Positions 9,695 to 19,607 of a stretch of DNA of 64,000 nt are shown in pieces. The stretch's first letter is position 1, and every line of letters starts with the position of its first letter. The stretch lies in contig JANYKN010000116.1 of the NCBI GenBank assembly GCA_025361565.1, positions 1-64,000 on the forward strand. The letters are read 5' to 3'. Both the position numbers and the translations under genes were made by a program. The DNA is from Bacteroidota bacterium (lineage in GTDB: Bacteria > Bacteroidota > Bacteroidia > Bacteroidales > NBLH01). A model generated the notes under the pieces. That model worked only from the letters and a program-made list of their open reading frames with translations, was not told the DNA's origin and did not search any database.

Positions 9695-11760
9695 TTTGAG
9701 ATTTTAATTACCTGGGTCCTGAGCGCAGGAATAGTTAAATATAATTTATTATTTTCAACTTTTACCTTTTGTTGGTTTACCATTTCGAAAGCAGACAATG
9801 GTGTTGAAATTTTGAGCTCTTTTAAATCAAGCACCACAACACATTTTACATCTTGATTTCCATTATTCCTTATGGTAAAGAAAACATTACCGTCTTTTCC
9901 AAATCTTTCAATCCGAATCGAAGGATTATCGCAAACAGCCAAAGTTACCGGTTCCCAGCCTGCACCAGCAATTTGCTTAATAATAGGGATGTATTTTTTA
10001 AAAAACGGACGGCCGTTTTCCATTTTTTTATTATCCTGCCAATATGGATCATTAGAAGCATCAACACTAAAAAATGATGGAAAGAATCCATAAGCCATTA
10101 GTTTTTCGAAATAGATTTCGTACCCTTTATAAGGAAAATCAGTAAAAGCTTTATCATTTAAGCCTTCATTCAATAAAAACACAATGGGTTTCTGAAATGA
10201 AATTGCACGTTTAAAATCCAATGCATCAACATCGTGATCATCAGAAGAGTACCAATTCAATTCTGCCCCAAATAAATCAAGATTTGCAGCTGCAAATGGA
10301 TTCCACCCATGGCCATTTCCCATTGCCAGTTTCCCTTGTGAATGCATTTCATCTGCAATTTTTTTCATGAATTCAAATTCTGAGGTAAAATTCCAGATAG
10401 CTGGTTTGCGAACATTTCCTGAAAACGTTAATGGATAATTGGTATATTTGAAATGATCATCGCGGTAATTCAAATCATGGTGCCAGTTCCATTCCATGGA
10501 ATCAAAATAAATTCCATCTACATTCAATTTAATCGCTGGCCTTATTTCATCCTGTAATACATATTGATATCGATTAAAACCTGGGAGATCCGGATTGCAA
10601 TTGGTTGTGATACTCATTGCCCATCCAGAAGTAAACCAAGGTGTTTCCAATCTCCTTGCCTGAATTTTTCCATTTTTATCTTCGGTTGCACTATTGTTGA
10701 CATACTCCCGATGTTCTTTGGGAATCATTTTATCTGATATCAAAGTATCATATGGTATATTCTTTTTCAGAATTGGCAATTGGATATCCCATGGTTCGGT
10801 GTATTGAAAGCTAAGCACTCCGGTTTCCTTGTCGGAAAGGATGTTGGACATCTCGGTACTATCTTTCTTGTCGTTATTATTCCAGGCAGTTTCATGAAAA
10901 GCAAAACCGAAATCTTCCCAATGTGGAATTGATCTGAGCGGTGTAAATGGAAGCCAGATGCCTTCATTTACAACTCTCTTTTTGAATGATTCGGGATAAA
11001 TGGTATAATATTGTTTGAGTGCCGCTCTCATTCCCCATTTGCTCTCAAAAGAAAAATTAGAGAGCTTAAAAAAAGCGCGGTTTGGAAATTTATCTGTTAA
11101 TGGGCTAGTTGCCACATCAAATTCAGCAATTAATCCTTTTTCCTTTAAAGCGCCTAACCTGTATACCAATGGTATTCCTGGATCTATTCCCAAACCCTTT
11201 CCTTTTCCATCACAATTGACGGCGCACAATGGATAAAACGACATGGTTCCCCGGCCAACGGCATCACCATATCCTCCATCAGGCAAAGTACTACCATTAA
11301 ATGCACCATCCGGCGGAATAGTTGTATTCACAGAAATAGTATCAAAATACATTGATCCACTTTTCATTTGAATTGATTTATCAAAACCGGAAAGCCATTG
11401 CCATTTTTCACCTTTAGCTGGAATACATATACGCAATGTAACGCAAGAAGGAACATTAGCTAGACATTCCAATTCGCCGTTGATTTCGGTGAAATTTCCC
11501 CTGTCAATTTCGTGAAGAACAACCTGATAAATTGCATTCCTGTATGTAGTTATCCTAATATTTGCCGAATTTATTACATCAAATACAGGTATTTCAATGC
11601 CTTGAGATAAGGGATTTTCAGGAAGAATATATTCAATTCGAATAGTTGAAGTTGGCCATTTTATTACGGTTGCTGAGGTTGAGAAGCAAATACAACCAAC
11701 AATGATGAATAGGGTCAAAACAATTTTAAGTGTCTGAGATTTATAGCTTTTCATTTTCAT
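9691..11760 (-). CDS. Secreted putative glycoside hydrolase of unassigned family
   Basis: About 690 residues from the ATG at 11760. The open frame extends to a TTG at 11889, but the extra 43 residues look non-coding, and the signal peptide begins at the chosen Met (MKMKSYKSQTLKIV, then a hydrophobic core). After an N-terminal beta region, residues about 270-600 look like a TIM barrel: DGIYFDSMEW (near 420) carries acidic residues in a strand-end position, and MGNGHGWNP and GAELNWYSSDDHD follow. The C-terminus is a beta-sandwich. Enzymes of this shape cleave glycosides in the periplasm or at the surface, but I do not recognise the family. It sits between the broken PKD lipoprotein gene and the second hydrolase. 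Confidence 0.65.
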   Translation of the reverse strand: MKMKSYKSQTLKIVLTLFIIVGCICFSTSATVIKWPTSTIRIEYILPENPLSQGIEIPVFDVINSANIRITTYRNAIYQVVLHEIDRGNFTEINGELECLANVPSCVTLRICIPAKGEKWQWLSGFDKSIQMKSGSMYFDTISVNTTIPPDGAFNGSTLPDGGYGDAVGRGTMSFYPLCAVNCDGKGKGLGIDPGIPLVYRLGALKEKGLIAEFDVATSPLTDKFPNRAFFKLSNFSFESKWGMRAALKQYYTIYPESFKKRVVNEGIWLPFTPLRSIPHWEDFGFAFHETAWNNNDKKDSTEMSNILSDKETGVLSFQYTEPWDIQLPILKKNIPYDTLISDKMIPKEHREYVNNSATEDKNGKIQARRLETPWFTSGWAMSITTNCNPDLPGFNRYQYVLQDEIRPAIKLNVDGIYFDSMEWNWHHDLNYRDDHFKYTNYPLTFSGNVRKPAIWNFTSEFEFMKKIADEMHSQGKLAMGNGHGWNPFAAANLDLFGAELNWYSSDDHDVDALDFKRAISFQKPIVFLLNEGLNDKAFTDFPYKGYEIYFEKLMAYGFFPSFFSVDASNDPYWQDNKKMENGRPFFKKYIPIIKQIAGAGWEPVTLAVCDNPSIRIERFGKDGNVFFTIRNNGNQDVKCVVVLDLKELKISTPLSAFEMVNQQKVKVENNKLYLTIPALRTQVIKISK

Positions 11761-11952
11761 ATGAATTTTGGTTTCAAAAATGTGGTCGAAATAGTATGCA
11801 ATATGACCTTTATGGGCTTTTATAAAAATCAAATTATCTAAAAAAGGGTAAAACCAAACCTGATAATACCCTTTTATATAATTCATCAAAGAAATTTCTA
11901 AATACTAAAATCTAAGTTGGAGAAAAAATATATGATTCAGATTTATAGTATT

Positions 11953-12807
11953 TTACAATTCAATCTGTGTAAATTTCGACTCTGGAGTCTGGCTAACCGG
12001 AAGTGTTCCAATTTCAGTCCAACCTTCATTGCTTTCGATAATCGCAAAATTTACAAAATTACTCATAGTTCCCAGCGCACTTCTTTTGATTGAGAACTCT
12101 ATGGCTTTATTCGCGTCTACACTTTTAATATCAGAAAATTGGAATACTTCGCTAAATGATAAGATAGGATTCCAATTCCAATCGTTGCCTGGGCCAACAT
12201 GCTCAAGCACATCACCCCAGCCACCTGGTACAGATCCTTCGCACAAAAAGTCAGCCCCTGAATTGGCAGGATACATCCATGTTTTTAAACCAGTTTCGGG
12301 ATTATTGTCAGAGTCCAGATAGATATCAACAATAGTAAGCGATAAGTCTGTGGTTCCTTCGAGATAGAAATTGAGATAACCTGCCGATGCAAATGTCTTT
12401 ACTTTTAGAAGTGATCCACCTGTACCTACTGCATTTTCGTAGGTATAATTAACATAAGTCCAGTCGGTGAAATCGCCATCAATTTTAATATTTGGGCCGA
12501 TAATTAAAACGGTATCAATAAAAGTATTGGTTTCGGTTTGATTACTGGCTGTTAACGAAACAAGGAACTGCCCTTTTTGCGTAAATACATGAACCGGATT
12601 TGACTGATTGGAACCTTCAGATTGATCACCAAAGTCCCAAACATATTATGTTGCATTTGTAGAAAAATTTGTAAAATTTACCTTAAAACCATCAGCAACA
12701 TAGCTGAATACCGCTTTAGAACTATTGGAAGTATCGTCTTTTTTGCACGAAATAGCTATAAGCAAGGTAAAAATAATGCCTAATAAAAACCATTTATTTT
12801 TTTTCAT
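11953..12807 (-). pseudogene. PKD-domain surface lipoprotein gene interrupted by an in-frame TAA
   Basis: Translation from the ATG at 12807 gives a lipoprotein signal (…LLIAISCKKDD), then a PKD domain in which codon 54 is TAA (12646-12648): NAT-stop-YVWDFGDQ. Reading on in the same frame gives an uninterrupted sequence to the stop at 11953, 284 codons in all. It has the same architecture as the intact paralogue at 1448-2332, whose matching segment is NATNVSWDFGD. Only the last 107 residues form an ATG-initiated open frame, so they are not a separate gene. A single base change such as TCA to TAA would explain the lesion. It could be a real nonsense mutation, a minority allele or a sequencing error. 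Its place after SusCD suggests the gene once encoded a glycan-binding accessory lipoprotein. Confidence 0.85.
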
Positions 12808-12860
12808 ATTTTTGTGTATTATTATGATTAGTAATTCATTAAATATACTTAAAGACTCTT

Positions 12861-14282
12861 TTACTTTGCAGTAATTGTTAATTGGAGTTTTAAGTTATTC
12901 ATTCCACTTGACTCTTCCCAGGTGCCAGTATTTGCTAGCCTGACAGAGTATTCAATCCTGTTTTTCAAGTTCTCTGACCGATCTGTTATGTTGAGATACA
13001 AATCATAGTCGCCCTGAGGTATTCCAACCAAATTTAAGGTTTCATTTATCGTTAATAAACCATTTGGTTTGCAGTCGCGTAAATCAACCGTTAATTCTCT
13101 CGAAAAAAGATTCCCTGATATTTTGTCCTTAAATACAAGACTTGCAATCTTATAATTATATATTGGAGCATATCCCTTGTTAGTAATTGAAATTTCCACA
13201 TTACAATCTTGATCGGCAACAACTTGTTTTGGTAATTTTGCATTTACAAGCGAAAGCCGATAACCAAGATTCCGCTGGAATTCGGTAAAACATCCACCAC
13301 TTTTCCATGCATCAATTACTGGCTGGTACCAATCCAGGTTGAGATATGTCCACTTCAACAATTTCATTCCAGTCTGGGCGGTTGAACAATCAGGGTAAAC
13401 TCCTTCAGGTGGACAAGTTTCTCCACCAGTGGGAACATAAAGTGCTTCCTGACTAATGTATTGCTTATCCACTTCAATATTGGAATATGTGCCATAATCA
13501 GTTCCTCCGGCTAAAAAGCAATCGTTATGATGTCCAACTCTGGAACGTTTATCATCGGTATAAGCTATGGCTGATTCAATTGGTACTGTTGTACTGAAAA
13601 TTTCTTGCTTAGCACCCGGTGTCCTTACCTGAACCATAATTTCAGTTGGTAAAACGCTTAACAATTTATACAATACGGTTCTCTCATTGTCAACTGTTGC
13701 CAAGCCATTGCTGGAATCATGCCATTCGCCCCAAGCCCCAATAAATCCGGCCTGTACAAATGCAATAACATCTTTATTTGCTTCAAAAATTGGTTTGAGT
13801 TGATCAAGATGTTGCTCTATTATTGACAACGGGGCATCGGTTCCACTCATATCATCGGTATAGGCAAAGCGCAAAACACATTTGAGACCTGCATCGCGCA
13901 ATATTTGCATATCATTTGTTATCAGCGACAGTTCAATATCACTAATTGCCACATCCTTAAACATATCCAAGTAATAGAAACGCAATACCATTGAAACATT
14001 TTCACCTCTGAGCACCTGCATCTGAACCAGATTTAATCCATCACCTTCTGAATAAACAATTAAGTTGTGGATAAATCCCCTTTCCGGATTTGGAAAGATG
14101 TCTAACGATTGCTCATAAGTTATCACATTATAGGCAGCATCTTTATCATCTGCTTTTTGTTTTTTGCAACTGAAAAATACCGAAAGCAACATGCACATTA
14201 TTAGCATCCTATGATTAGTGGCATCTTTCCTTACATTTATATTAAATAGTGTGCTTTCTTTAAAAAAAGTATTTATTTTCAT
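12861..14282 (-). CDS. DUF4874/DUF4832 lipoprotein
   Basis: About 473 residues from the ATG at 14282. The frame opens further up at a TTG, which I disfavour. A hydrophobic stretch ending Ser-Cys (Cys39) marks it as a lipoprotein with a rather long n-region. The N-terminal part, beginning NPERGF and continuing with a barrel-like series (VLRFAYTDD; FVQAGFIGAWGEWHD), matches the DUF4874 family. The rest, with the LDW-Y and RNLGYRLSL segments and a terminal beta-sandwich, matches DUF4832. The GEWHD motif gives candidate catalytic acids, so a glycosidase-like role is possible but unproven. It follows SusD in the second glycan locus. Confidence 0.75.
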   Translation of the reverse strand: MKINTFFKESTLFNINVRKDATNHRMLIMCMLLSVFFSCKKQKADDKDAAYNVITYEQSLDIFPNPERGFIHNLIVYSEGDGLNLVQMQVLRGENVSMVLRFYYLDMFKDVAISDIELSLITNDMQILRDAGLKCVLRFAYTDDMSGTDAPLSIIEQHLDQLKPIFEANKDVIAFVQAGFIGAWGEWHDSSNGLATVDNERTVLYKLLSVLPTEIMVQVRTPGAKQEIFSTTVPIESAIAYTDDKRSRVGHHNDCFLAGGTDYGTYSNIEVDKQYISQEALYVPTGGETCPPEGVYPDCSTAQTGMKLLKWTYLNLDWYQPVIDAWKSGGCFTEFQRNLGYRLSLVNAKLPKQVVADQDCNVEISITNKGYAPIYNYKIASLVFKDKISGNLFSRELTVDLRDCKPNGLLTINETLNLVGIPQGDYDLYLNITDRSENLKNRIEYSVRLANTGTWEESSGMNNLKLQLTITAK

Positions 14283-14434
14283 CGATAATATATCTCCATT
14301 GTAAATTTGATAATTCAATTTGGTTCGGTTTACGAATAGAATTTCCTTGTAAGTTTACTTCTTAATCTTAAAATCATGAACAATAAGTTTATTCATTTAA
14401 AATTCATACTAAACAAACAAATGAATATTGAATA

Positions 14435-14483
14435 GAAGTATGCATTTTCCGGATTTAAAACTCCAATGGATTAAGCATACTTC
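14435..14483 (-). other. Inverted repeat just after SusD (intra-operon stem-loop)
   Basis: GAAGTATGC (14435-14443) and GCATACTTC (14475-14483) form a perfect 9-bp stem with a 31-base loop, 13 bases beyond the SusD stop. No U-run follows, so it is a poor terminator. It may act as an RNA-stability or processing element that sets SusCD levels above those of the downstream genes. Confidence 0.45.
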
Positions 14484-14495
14484 CTTACCAATTTT

Positions 14496-15962
14496 CTAGT
14501 TATAACCTGGATTTTGAATGAACAATCCTTTTCCCTCACTAACTTTCGATAATGAAAATGGAAATACTACTTTGTAATCATTTGCATAAGTTGATTGGGT
14601 TAATTCTATGCAACGTGATACAAATTTTCCATGCCTAATTAAATCTGAACGGTATTGGCCATTTTCGCACCAATATTCGTGGCTTCTTTCTGTTAGGATC
14701 ATGTCATTAAAGGCAGGCAAAGTATTGTAATCCAATAACAATTTATCGCCCAAACCAGCTCTTCGGCGAATAACATTTACAAGCTCCATCGATTCAGCAT
14801 CAGGGCCAGTTAAATTGGCAATTGCTTCAGCTTTCGACAATAAAACATCAGCATACCGGTATTGAATAATATCAACTGTAGACAATGAAGTTGTTCTTGC
14901 TGCATCTGGATCTATTTTTAAAGGAATGGGTCCCAAATCCATATTTGTTCCCGGATTACTCCTGTTGTATACAACATCATCAGTGCCAGTATATTCAGTT
15001 ATCAACATGGTTTTTCTAATATCTGCACTTTCAAATGAATCATAAAACCACCATGTACTTTGTACTGTAGCCCAACCACCAGATGGAGGATAGTTAGAAG
15101 GAAGTACCATTAGCTGCCATTGATTTTCGCTTGTGCCATCGTAATCGCATGGTACGGCCCAAATCACTTCTTTGCTGTTTCGGGCACCATTTAGTCCCCA
15201 CATTCCAACATAATCTGATTGAATTTCATAATAATTATATTGGATGATATCATCACAAAGTGCTTTTACTTTGTCCCATCTTTTTTCGTGCAGGTTCAAT
15301 CGAATCTGAACCATTTTGGCCAGGCCTTTACTAAACCTTCCATACTCTGTATCCTGTGGATCAGGCAAGTCAATTGCTGCAGCAGTAAGGTCATCTTCAA
15401 TAAAAGAAACCATCTCGTCATTTGAGAGCCTTGCAAGCGGCTTCTCTTCCATCGGACTATTCAATACTTCAATTGGAGCAATAACAATAGGTCCATAAAG
15501 ATCGAATAAGTCATATGCAAGAAGTCCTCGGGCACAACGAACTTCTGCAATTGCCTTCCTTTTCGTTTCATCACTTACTTTTGATTCATTAATTAGATAA
15601 ATGGTGTGCGTCATCAGGCTAATCTTATTATAGAACCAATCGTAGAAATAGACAGCCGACTCATCTGTTGGATGAAAATTAAGCAAATGCCCATACTGCT
15701 GTATATCAAACTTTCCAGAAAGAATTTCGGTGGTAGCATCACAAACAAACATAAGCCCTCTTTCTGAAGTTGAATTAATTCCATCCCACCAAGCTCCTCT
15801 GAGCGGGTAATAGCAACCATTTACCATGGCTTGCACATCAGCTTCAGATTGCGGAAAAATACTGGGATTTATCTCAGAATAGTCAACAGATACCAAATTC
15901 TTTGTACAAGCACCTAAGAGCGTGATTGTTGCTATACAAATTATTATTTTATATATTTTCAT
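14496..15962 (-). CDS. SusD/RagB-family glycan-binding lipoprotein
   Basis: This 488-residue lipoprotein has a signal ending Leu-Gly-Ala-Cys (Cys19). It carries the SusD N-terminal pattern (EADVQAMVNGCYYPLRG), a RYADVLLSKAEAIA helix near residue 370, the LTERSHEYWCENGQYRSDLIR variant of the C-terminal signature, and a terminal IQNPGYN. It lies 23 bases after the STN-type SusC and should form the extracellular lid of that transporter. It shares little obvious sequence with the SusD at 2345-3868, which suggests a different ligand. Confidence 0.94.
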   Translation of the reverse strand: MKIYKIIICIATITLLGACTKNLVSVDYSEINPSIFPQSEADVQAMVNGCYYPLRGAWWDGINSTSERGLMFVCDATTEILSGKFDIQQYGHLLNFHPTDESAVYFYDWFYNKISLMTHTIYLINESKVSDETKRKAIAEVRCARGLLAYDLFDLYGPIVIAPIEVLNSPMEEKPLARLSNDEMVSFIEDDLTAAAIDLPDPQDTEYGRFSKGLAKMVQIRLNLHEKRWDKVKALCDDIIQYNYYEIQSDYVGMWGLNGARNSKEVIWAVPCDYDGTSENQWQLMVLPSNYPPSGGWATVQSTWWFYDSFESADIRKTMLITEYTGTDDVVYNRSNPGTNMDLGPIPLKIDPDAARTTSLSTVDIIQYRYADVLLSKAEAIANLTGPDAESMELVNVIRRRAGLGDKLLLDYNTLPAFNDMILTERSHEYWCENGQYRSDLIRHGKFVSRCIELTQSTYANDYKVVFPFSLSKVSEGKGLFIQNPGYN

Positions 15963-15985
15963 GATTTTTCTTTTAACAAGTTAAT

Positions 15986-18900
15986 TTAGAATGTAAGGTT
16001 AACTCCCATGGTAAATGTTCTCACATTAGGATAAGCCGCTGTATATGAATCAGTTTCTGGATCTACTCCGGTATAAGGAGAAATTACAAAAAGATTCTGT
16101 GCATCAACATGTATGTTCGCATCCTGAAATACCTTATGAATCCACTTTTGAGGAAGACTATATCCCAACGAAATATTTTGTAATCTGATAAACCATGCTT
16201 TTTGCAGGAAAAAATCACCACTACCATATGGAGACCATCCATAGTATGAACTTGGATGAGTGGTTGAAGGATTAGTTGGAGTCCAACGGTCTTTTACTGT
16301 TCTCAATGCGTTATATCCATAAGTATAAATTCCTTCGGCACCTACACCATAAGCGGTATAATTGGGATCAGCTATTTTACGCCCCAACATTCCATTAAAA
16401 TCAAAATTCAGGCTAAAATTCTTATAAGTTAGAATATTGGTAACACCCAGAATTAAACTTGGATCAGATGTTCCTATCAGTTTGGTATCTGCATCATCAA
16501 TTATACCATCGGGAGCACCCAATCTAATAAATCGGCCTTTGTCGTCTACCGTTGGGTTTCCATTTTCATCCCGCTTAAATCCATCAATATCGGCAATTTT
16601 AATAGATCCTGGTTTAAGTTCTGGTTGTGAGGGAACTACTTCTCCAATTTGCATTATGCCATCGGATACCCTTGAATATATTGCCCGTAACGGGTCTCCT
16701 TCGCTTTCATAAACAGAAGGTTTCCAGTCATCAGCCCTTTTTCGCCAGTTATCTTTAAATTTCGAGAACGAGAACATGGTTTTCCATTGAAAATCAGTTT
16801 TTTTCAGGTTGTGAGTTATAATTGTAAGTTCAAAACCCTGACTTTGTGTTTCACCCACATTAGCCATAACACCATTAATTTCATTGTATGAGTTAATTGG
16901 TTTCCATGCCAACAAATCCGAAATCACTCTACGATAAATTTCCAAAGAACCACTAATTCTTTCATTCAAAATGGTATAGTCAAATCCAAGATTGGCTTCT
17001 GTAGTTGTTTCCCATTTCAAATCAGGATTTTCTAAGCGTGATAAAGAAACTCCTATATTTTTCACTTCGTCACCCGAAAGCCATGCAGGATAAGCTGAAT
17101 AAGCTGCAAAAGCATTACTGCCGATTGATGCATTACCGGTTTGGCCGTAACTTAATCTAACTTTAAACTGTGAAACGACCTTTTTCATGCTTTTAAAAAA
17201 AGATTCTTCTGCCACATTCCATCCAAGTGCCAATGATGGAAATGTGCCCCATTTGTTATTTTTTGCAAAAAGACTGGAACCGTCCGTACGAATAGTAAAT
17301 GTGACAAGGTACCTGTCTTTGAAGTTATAATTTACTCTACCGAAATAAGAAGCAATCATATTTTCCTGACCAGAAGAACTGACAGTTTTTGTACCACTTC
17401 CGGAATTGAGGTTATTCCATAAAAAAGCATCAGATATAAAGCCTGTATTACCACTACTGTTGGATGCATCAATAAATTTTTCTTCAGAAACTCCTCCTAA
17501 TAAATTAATAGTGTGGGCGGCTCCAATTTTCTTGGAATAATTTATTGTGCCTTCTAGCAAATAGCTATTTTTATCAATTTCAGAAATACTGGCTTTTCCA
17601 TTCTCCAGTTCACCATGTAAAGTTGTTGTTGGCAAGTAGGTCCATCTATTGGTAAGGCCTTTGTCTATACCTGCTTTTAGCTTAATTACTAAATCTTTAA
17701 CAGGGATAATATCAAGGAAAGAATTTACCATTGTTCTTTCAATCCTCCCTTTATCAGTGATAGTTAGCAAGGAATATGGATTTGGTTGTAAAGAAAGCTG
17801 TGGATTTAAAGGATAGTTCCCATTTTCGTCGATTGCCATAATATGCGGTCCCTGTTGGATGGCAGCCCTGATTATCCCGGAATTTTCATATTGATCTTCT
17901 CCCAATGAAGTGTTATCGTTATTTATTCTACTGTATGAAAAATTAAATCCAAGTTTAAAAAACTTATTTATTTCCTGGTCAATATTTCCCCTAATCGTGT
18001 ATCTTTGAAATCCAGAATTTTTAATTACACCTTCGTGATCATAATAATTTCCTGATAAAAGAAATCTAGTTGATTTACTGCCTCCGGCAATTGAAAGATT
18101 ATGTTGTTTAATAGTGCCATCACGAGTAACAAGGCCTAACCAATCAGTTCCTCTGCCAACATTATTGATAGCATTCTGGGTGTAAAGTTTGTAAAAGTCG
18201 CCGCCTACGGGATTTGCCTGAGCTTCTGCAAGTGTTCTGGTTCCCCATGGAATTACATTGTTACTAAAATTCCATTGTTCCCAGGCTGCTTCATTTCTAA
18301 CCTGCATCCACTCATTTAATGGTAGAACATCAAAGGCATCTTTATATTTTTGAATTGCATAAGATGTTGAATATTGAATGATTGGCTTGCCTTCCATCCC
18401 TCGTTTTGTTGTGATTAAAATAACCCCATGGGCAGCTCTGGCGCCATAAATAGAAGTTGCACTGGCATCTTTCAATACTTCAATCGATTCTATATCATTT
18501 GGATTAAAAGTGTTCAATATACTTTGTGTACCGGCCTGATATCTGTTGCCACTTTCTGGCTGCTCCAAATCGCTGATCGGGAATCCATCAACAACAAACA
18601 ATGGAGCATTACTTGCATTAATTGAACCAGCTCCTCTAACCAGAATATCCAAACCACCGCCAGGCTGAGCACTATTTTCTCTGATCATTAATCCTGCAGC
18701 CTTACCTTTTAATGCATGGCCAATATCTGAATTTGAAGAAATTTCTATGTCTGCTGCTCTCACTGATGATATAGCACCCGTTAAATCTCTTTTTTTCTGG
18801 GTTCCATAACCGACTACCACAACTTCGTCAATGTTCTCATCTGAAGGTACAAGCTGAACATCAATTATAGATTTTCCTGAAACCTCTATTTCCTGTGTTT

Positions 18901-19441
18901 TATATCCAAGATTAGAAAAACTTAAAATAGTATTTTGACTTTCAACTTCAATTGTATATTCCCCGTCCAGGTTAGTCAATGTTCCGGTACTTGTACCTTT
19001 TACTAAAATATTTACCCCTGGAATAGCCTCACCACTAGAAGCATCAGTAACTTTTCCGGTAATGCTTATTTGCTGAAATAGTGTACGCTTTGGAGCTATA
19101 ACAATCAAATTATTTTCCAATATAGTGAAGGAAACTTCAGTATCTGCAAATAATTCGTTAAGCACATCCTCAATATTTTTGGCATTCGCTACAAGATCCA
19201 CGGACCGGTTAACATCAGATAACTCGTCGTTGTAAAAAAAATGATATGAAGTTTGATCTTCAATCGATTTAAATACATCTTTAATCTTGGTGTTTTTTAA
19301 ATTCACAGTTAAACTAGTCTTCTGTGAATAAGTATTAGCGGCCAGGGTCAAGCTAAAACAGAAGTTCAGAAATAAGAATATTTTCATAATAAATAAAAAT
19401 TCTTTGAGCCCACTATGGGCATAATAATCATTTTTTTTCAT
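15986..19441 (-). CDS. SusC-family TonB-dependent transporter with STN signalling domain
   Basis: This 1151-residue protein has a long n-region and signal peptide (about 1-40) and an STN domain (about 45-115, from SLTVNLKNTKIKDVF). A carboxypeptidase-regulatory-like domain (about 125-195), the EVVVVGYGTQKKRDLTGAI segment, the plug (VRGAGSIN, PLFVVDGFP; about 215-320) and a barrel ending FTMGVNLTF follow. In Bacteroidota the STN domain contacts a FecR-type anti-sigma factor, so substrate binding can signal to an ECF sigma factor. Both partners are encoded immediately upstream. It should therefore import the locus substrate and also induce its own operon. The gap to FecR carries a plus-strand hairpin-T-tract that may end an antisense RNA. 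Confidence 0.96.
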   Translation of the reverse strand: MKKNDYYAHSGLKEFLFIMKIFLFLNFCFSLTLAANTYSQKTSLTVNLKNTKIKDVFKSIEDQTSYHFFYNDELSDVNRSVDLVANAKNIEDVLNELFADTEVSFTILENNLIVIAPKRTLFQQISITGKVTDASSGEAIPGVNILVKGTSTGTLTNLDGEYTIEVESQNTILSFSNLGYKTQEIEVSGKSIIDVQLVPSDENIDEVVVVGYGTQKKRDLTGAISSVRAADIEISSNSDIGHALKGKAAGLMIRENSAQPGGGLDILVRGAGSINASNAPLFVVDGFPISDLEQPESGNRYQAGTQSILNTFNPNDIESIEVLKDASATSIYGARAAHGVILITTKRGMEGKPIIQYSTSYAIQKYKDAFDVLPLNEWMQVRNEAAWEQWNFSNNVIPWGTRTLAEAQANPVGGDFYKLYTQNAINNVGRGTDWLGLVTRDGTIKQHNLSIAGGSKSTRFLLSGNYYDHEGVIKNSGFQRYTIRGNIDQEINKFFKLGFNFSYSRINNDNTSLGEDQYENSGIIRAAIQQGPHIMAIDENGNYPLNPQLSLQPNPYSLLTITDKGRIERTMVNSFLDIIPVKDLVIKLKAGIDKGLTNRWTYLPTTTLHGELENGKASISEIDKNSYLLEGTINYSKKIGAAHTINLLGGVSEEKFIDASNSSGNTGFISDAFLWNNLNSGSGTKTVSSSGQENMIASYFGRVNYNFKDRYLVTFTIRTDGSSLFAKNNKWGTFPSLALGWNVAEESFFKSMKKVVSQFKVRLSYGQTGNASIGSNAFAAYSAYPAWLSGDEVKNIGVSLSRLENPDLKWETTTEANLGFDYTILNERISGSLEIYRRVISDLLAWKPINSYNEINGVMANVGETQSQGFELTIITHNLKKTDFQWKTMFSFSKFKDNWRKRADDWKPSVYESEGDPLRAIYSRVSDGIMQIGEVVPSQPELKPGSIKIADIDGFKRDENGNPTVDDKGRFIRLGAPDGIIDDADTKLIGTSDPSLILGVTNILTYKNFSLNFDFNGMLGRKIADPNYTAYGVGAEGIYTYGYNALRTVKDRWTPTNPSTTHPSSYYGWSPYGSGDFFLQKAWFIRLQNISLGYSLPQKWIHKVFQDANIHVDAQNLFVISPYTGVDPETDSYTAAYPNVRTFTMGVNLTF

Positions 19442-19454
19442 AAATTTGCTAGAT

Positions 19455-19561
19455 TTTTATTGTAAGTAATAGCCATTTCTTAACTGCAAATTATGAAATG
19501 ACTTTAATTGACATTAAAATATTGGATCGCGGAATGCGTCAACATTCTGCGATTTTTTTTT
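19455..19561 (+). ncRNA. Candidate antisense RNA opposite the SusC leader
   Basis: On the plus strand a TAAATTTG box at 19441-19448 (a good -7 element, but with no clear TTTG at -33) would start transcription near 19455. A hairpin with an 11-bp stem (19526-19536 with 19543-19553, one G-U pair) follows about 70 bases later and is directly followed by nine T residues. The predicted RNA of about 105 nt would be fully complementary to the SusC 5' untranslated region. Antisense RNAs in this position, such as DonS in Bacteroides fragilis, are known to repress SusC-type genes. Expression here is inferred only. Confidence 0.35.
19526..19561 (+). terminator. Plus-strand intrinsic terminator in the FecR-SusC gap
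   Basis: The stem ATCGCGGAATG/CATTCTGCGAT with loop CGTCAA is followed by a run of T. On the minus strand the same arms have an A-C mismatch and only a weak U-tract. The element is therefore oriented against the SusC operon, and no plus-strand protein gene precedes it. Confidence 0.6.
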
Positions 19562-19607
19562 CTTTTTTTTATTCATCCATAAGCATATTGTTTTAGGAGT
19601 TTAGGTG

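Noticed and set aside
11953-12276. Independent 107-residue gene
   Set aside because: It is the tail of the PKD lipoprotein; the frame continues upstream to an ATG with a signal peptide at 12807, broken only by one TAA.
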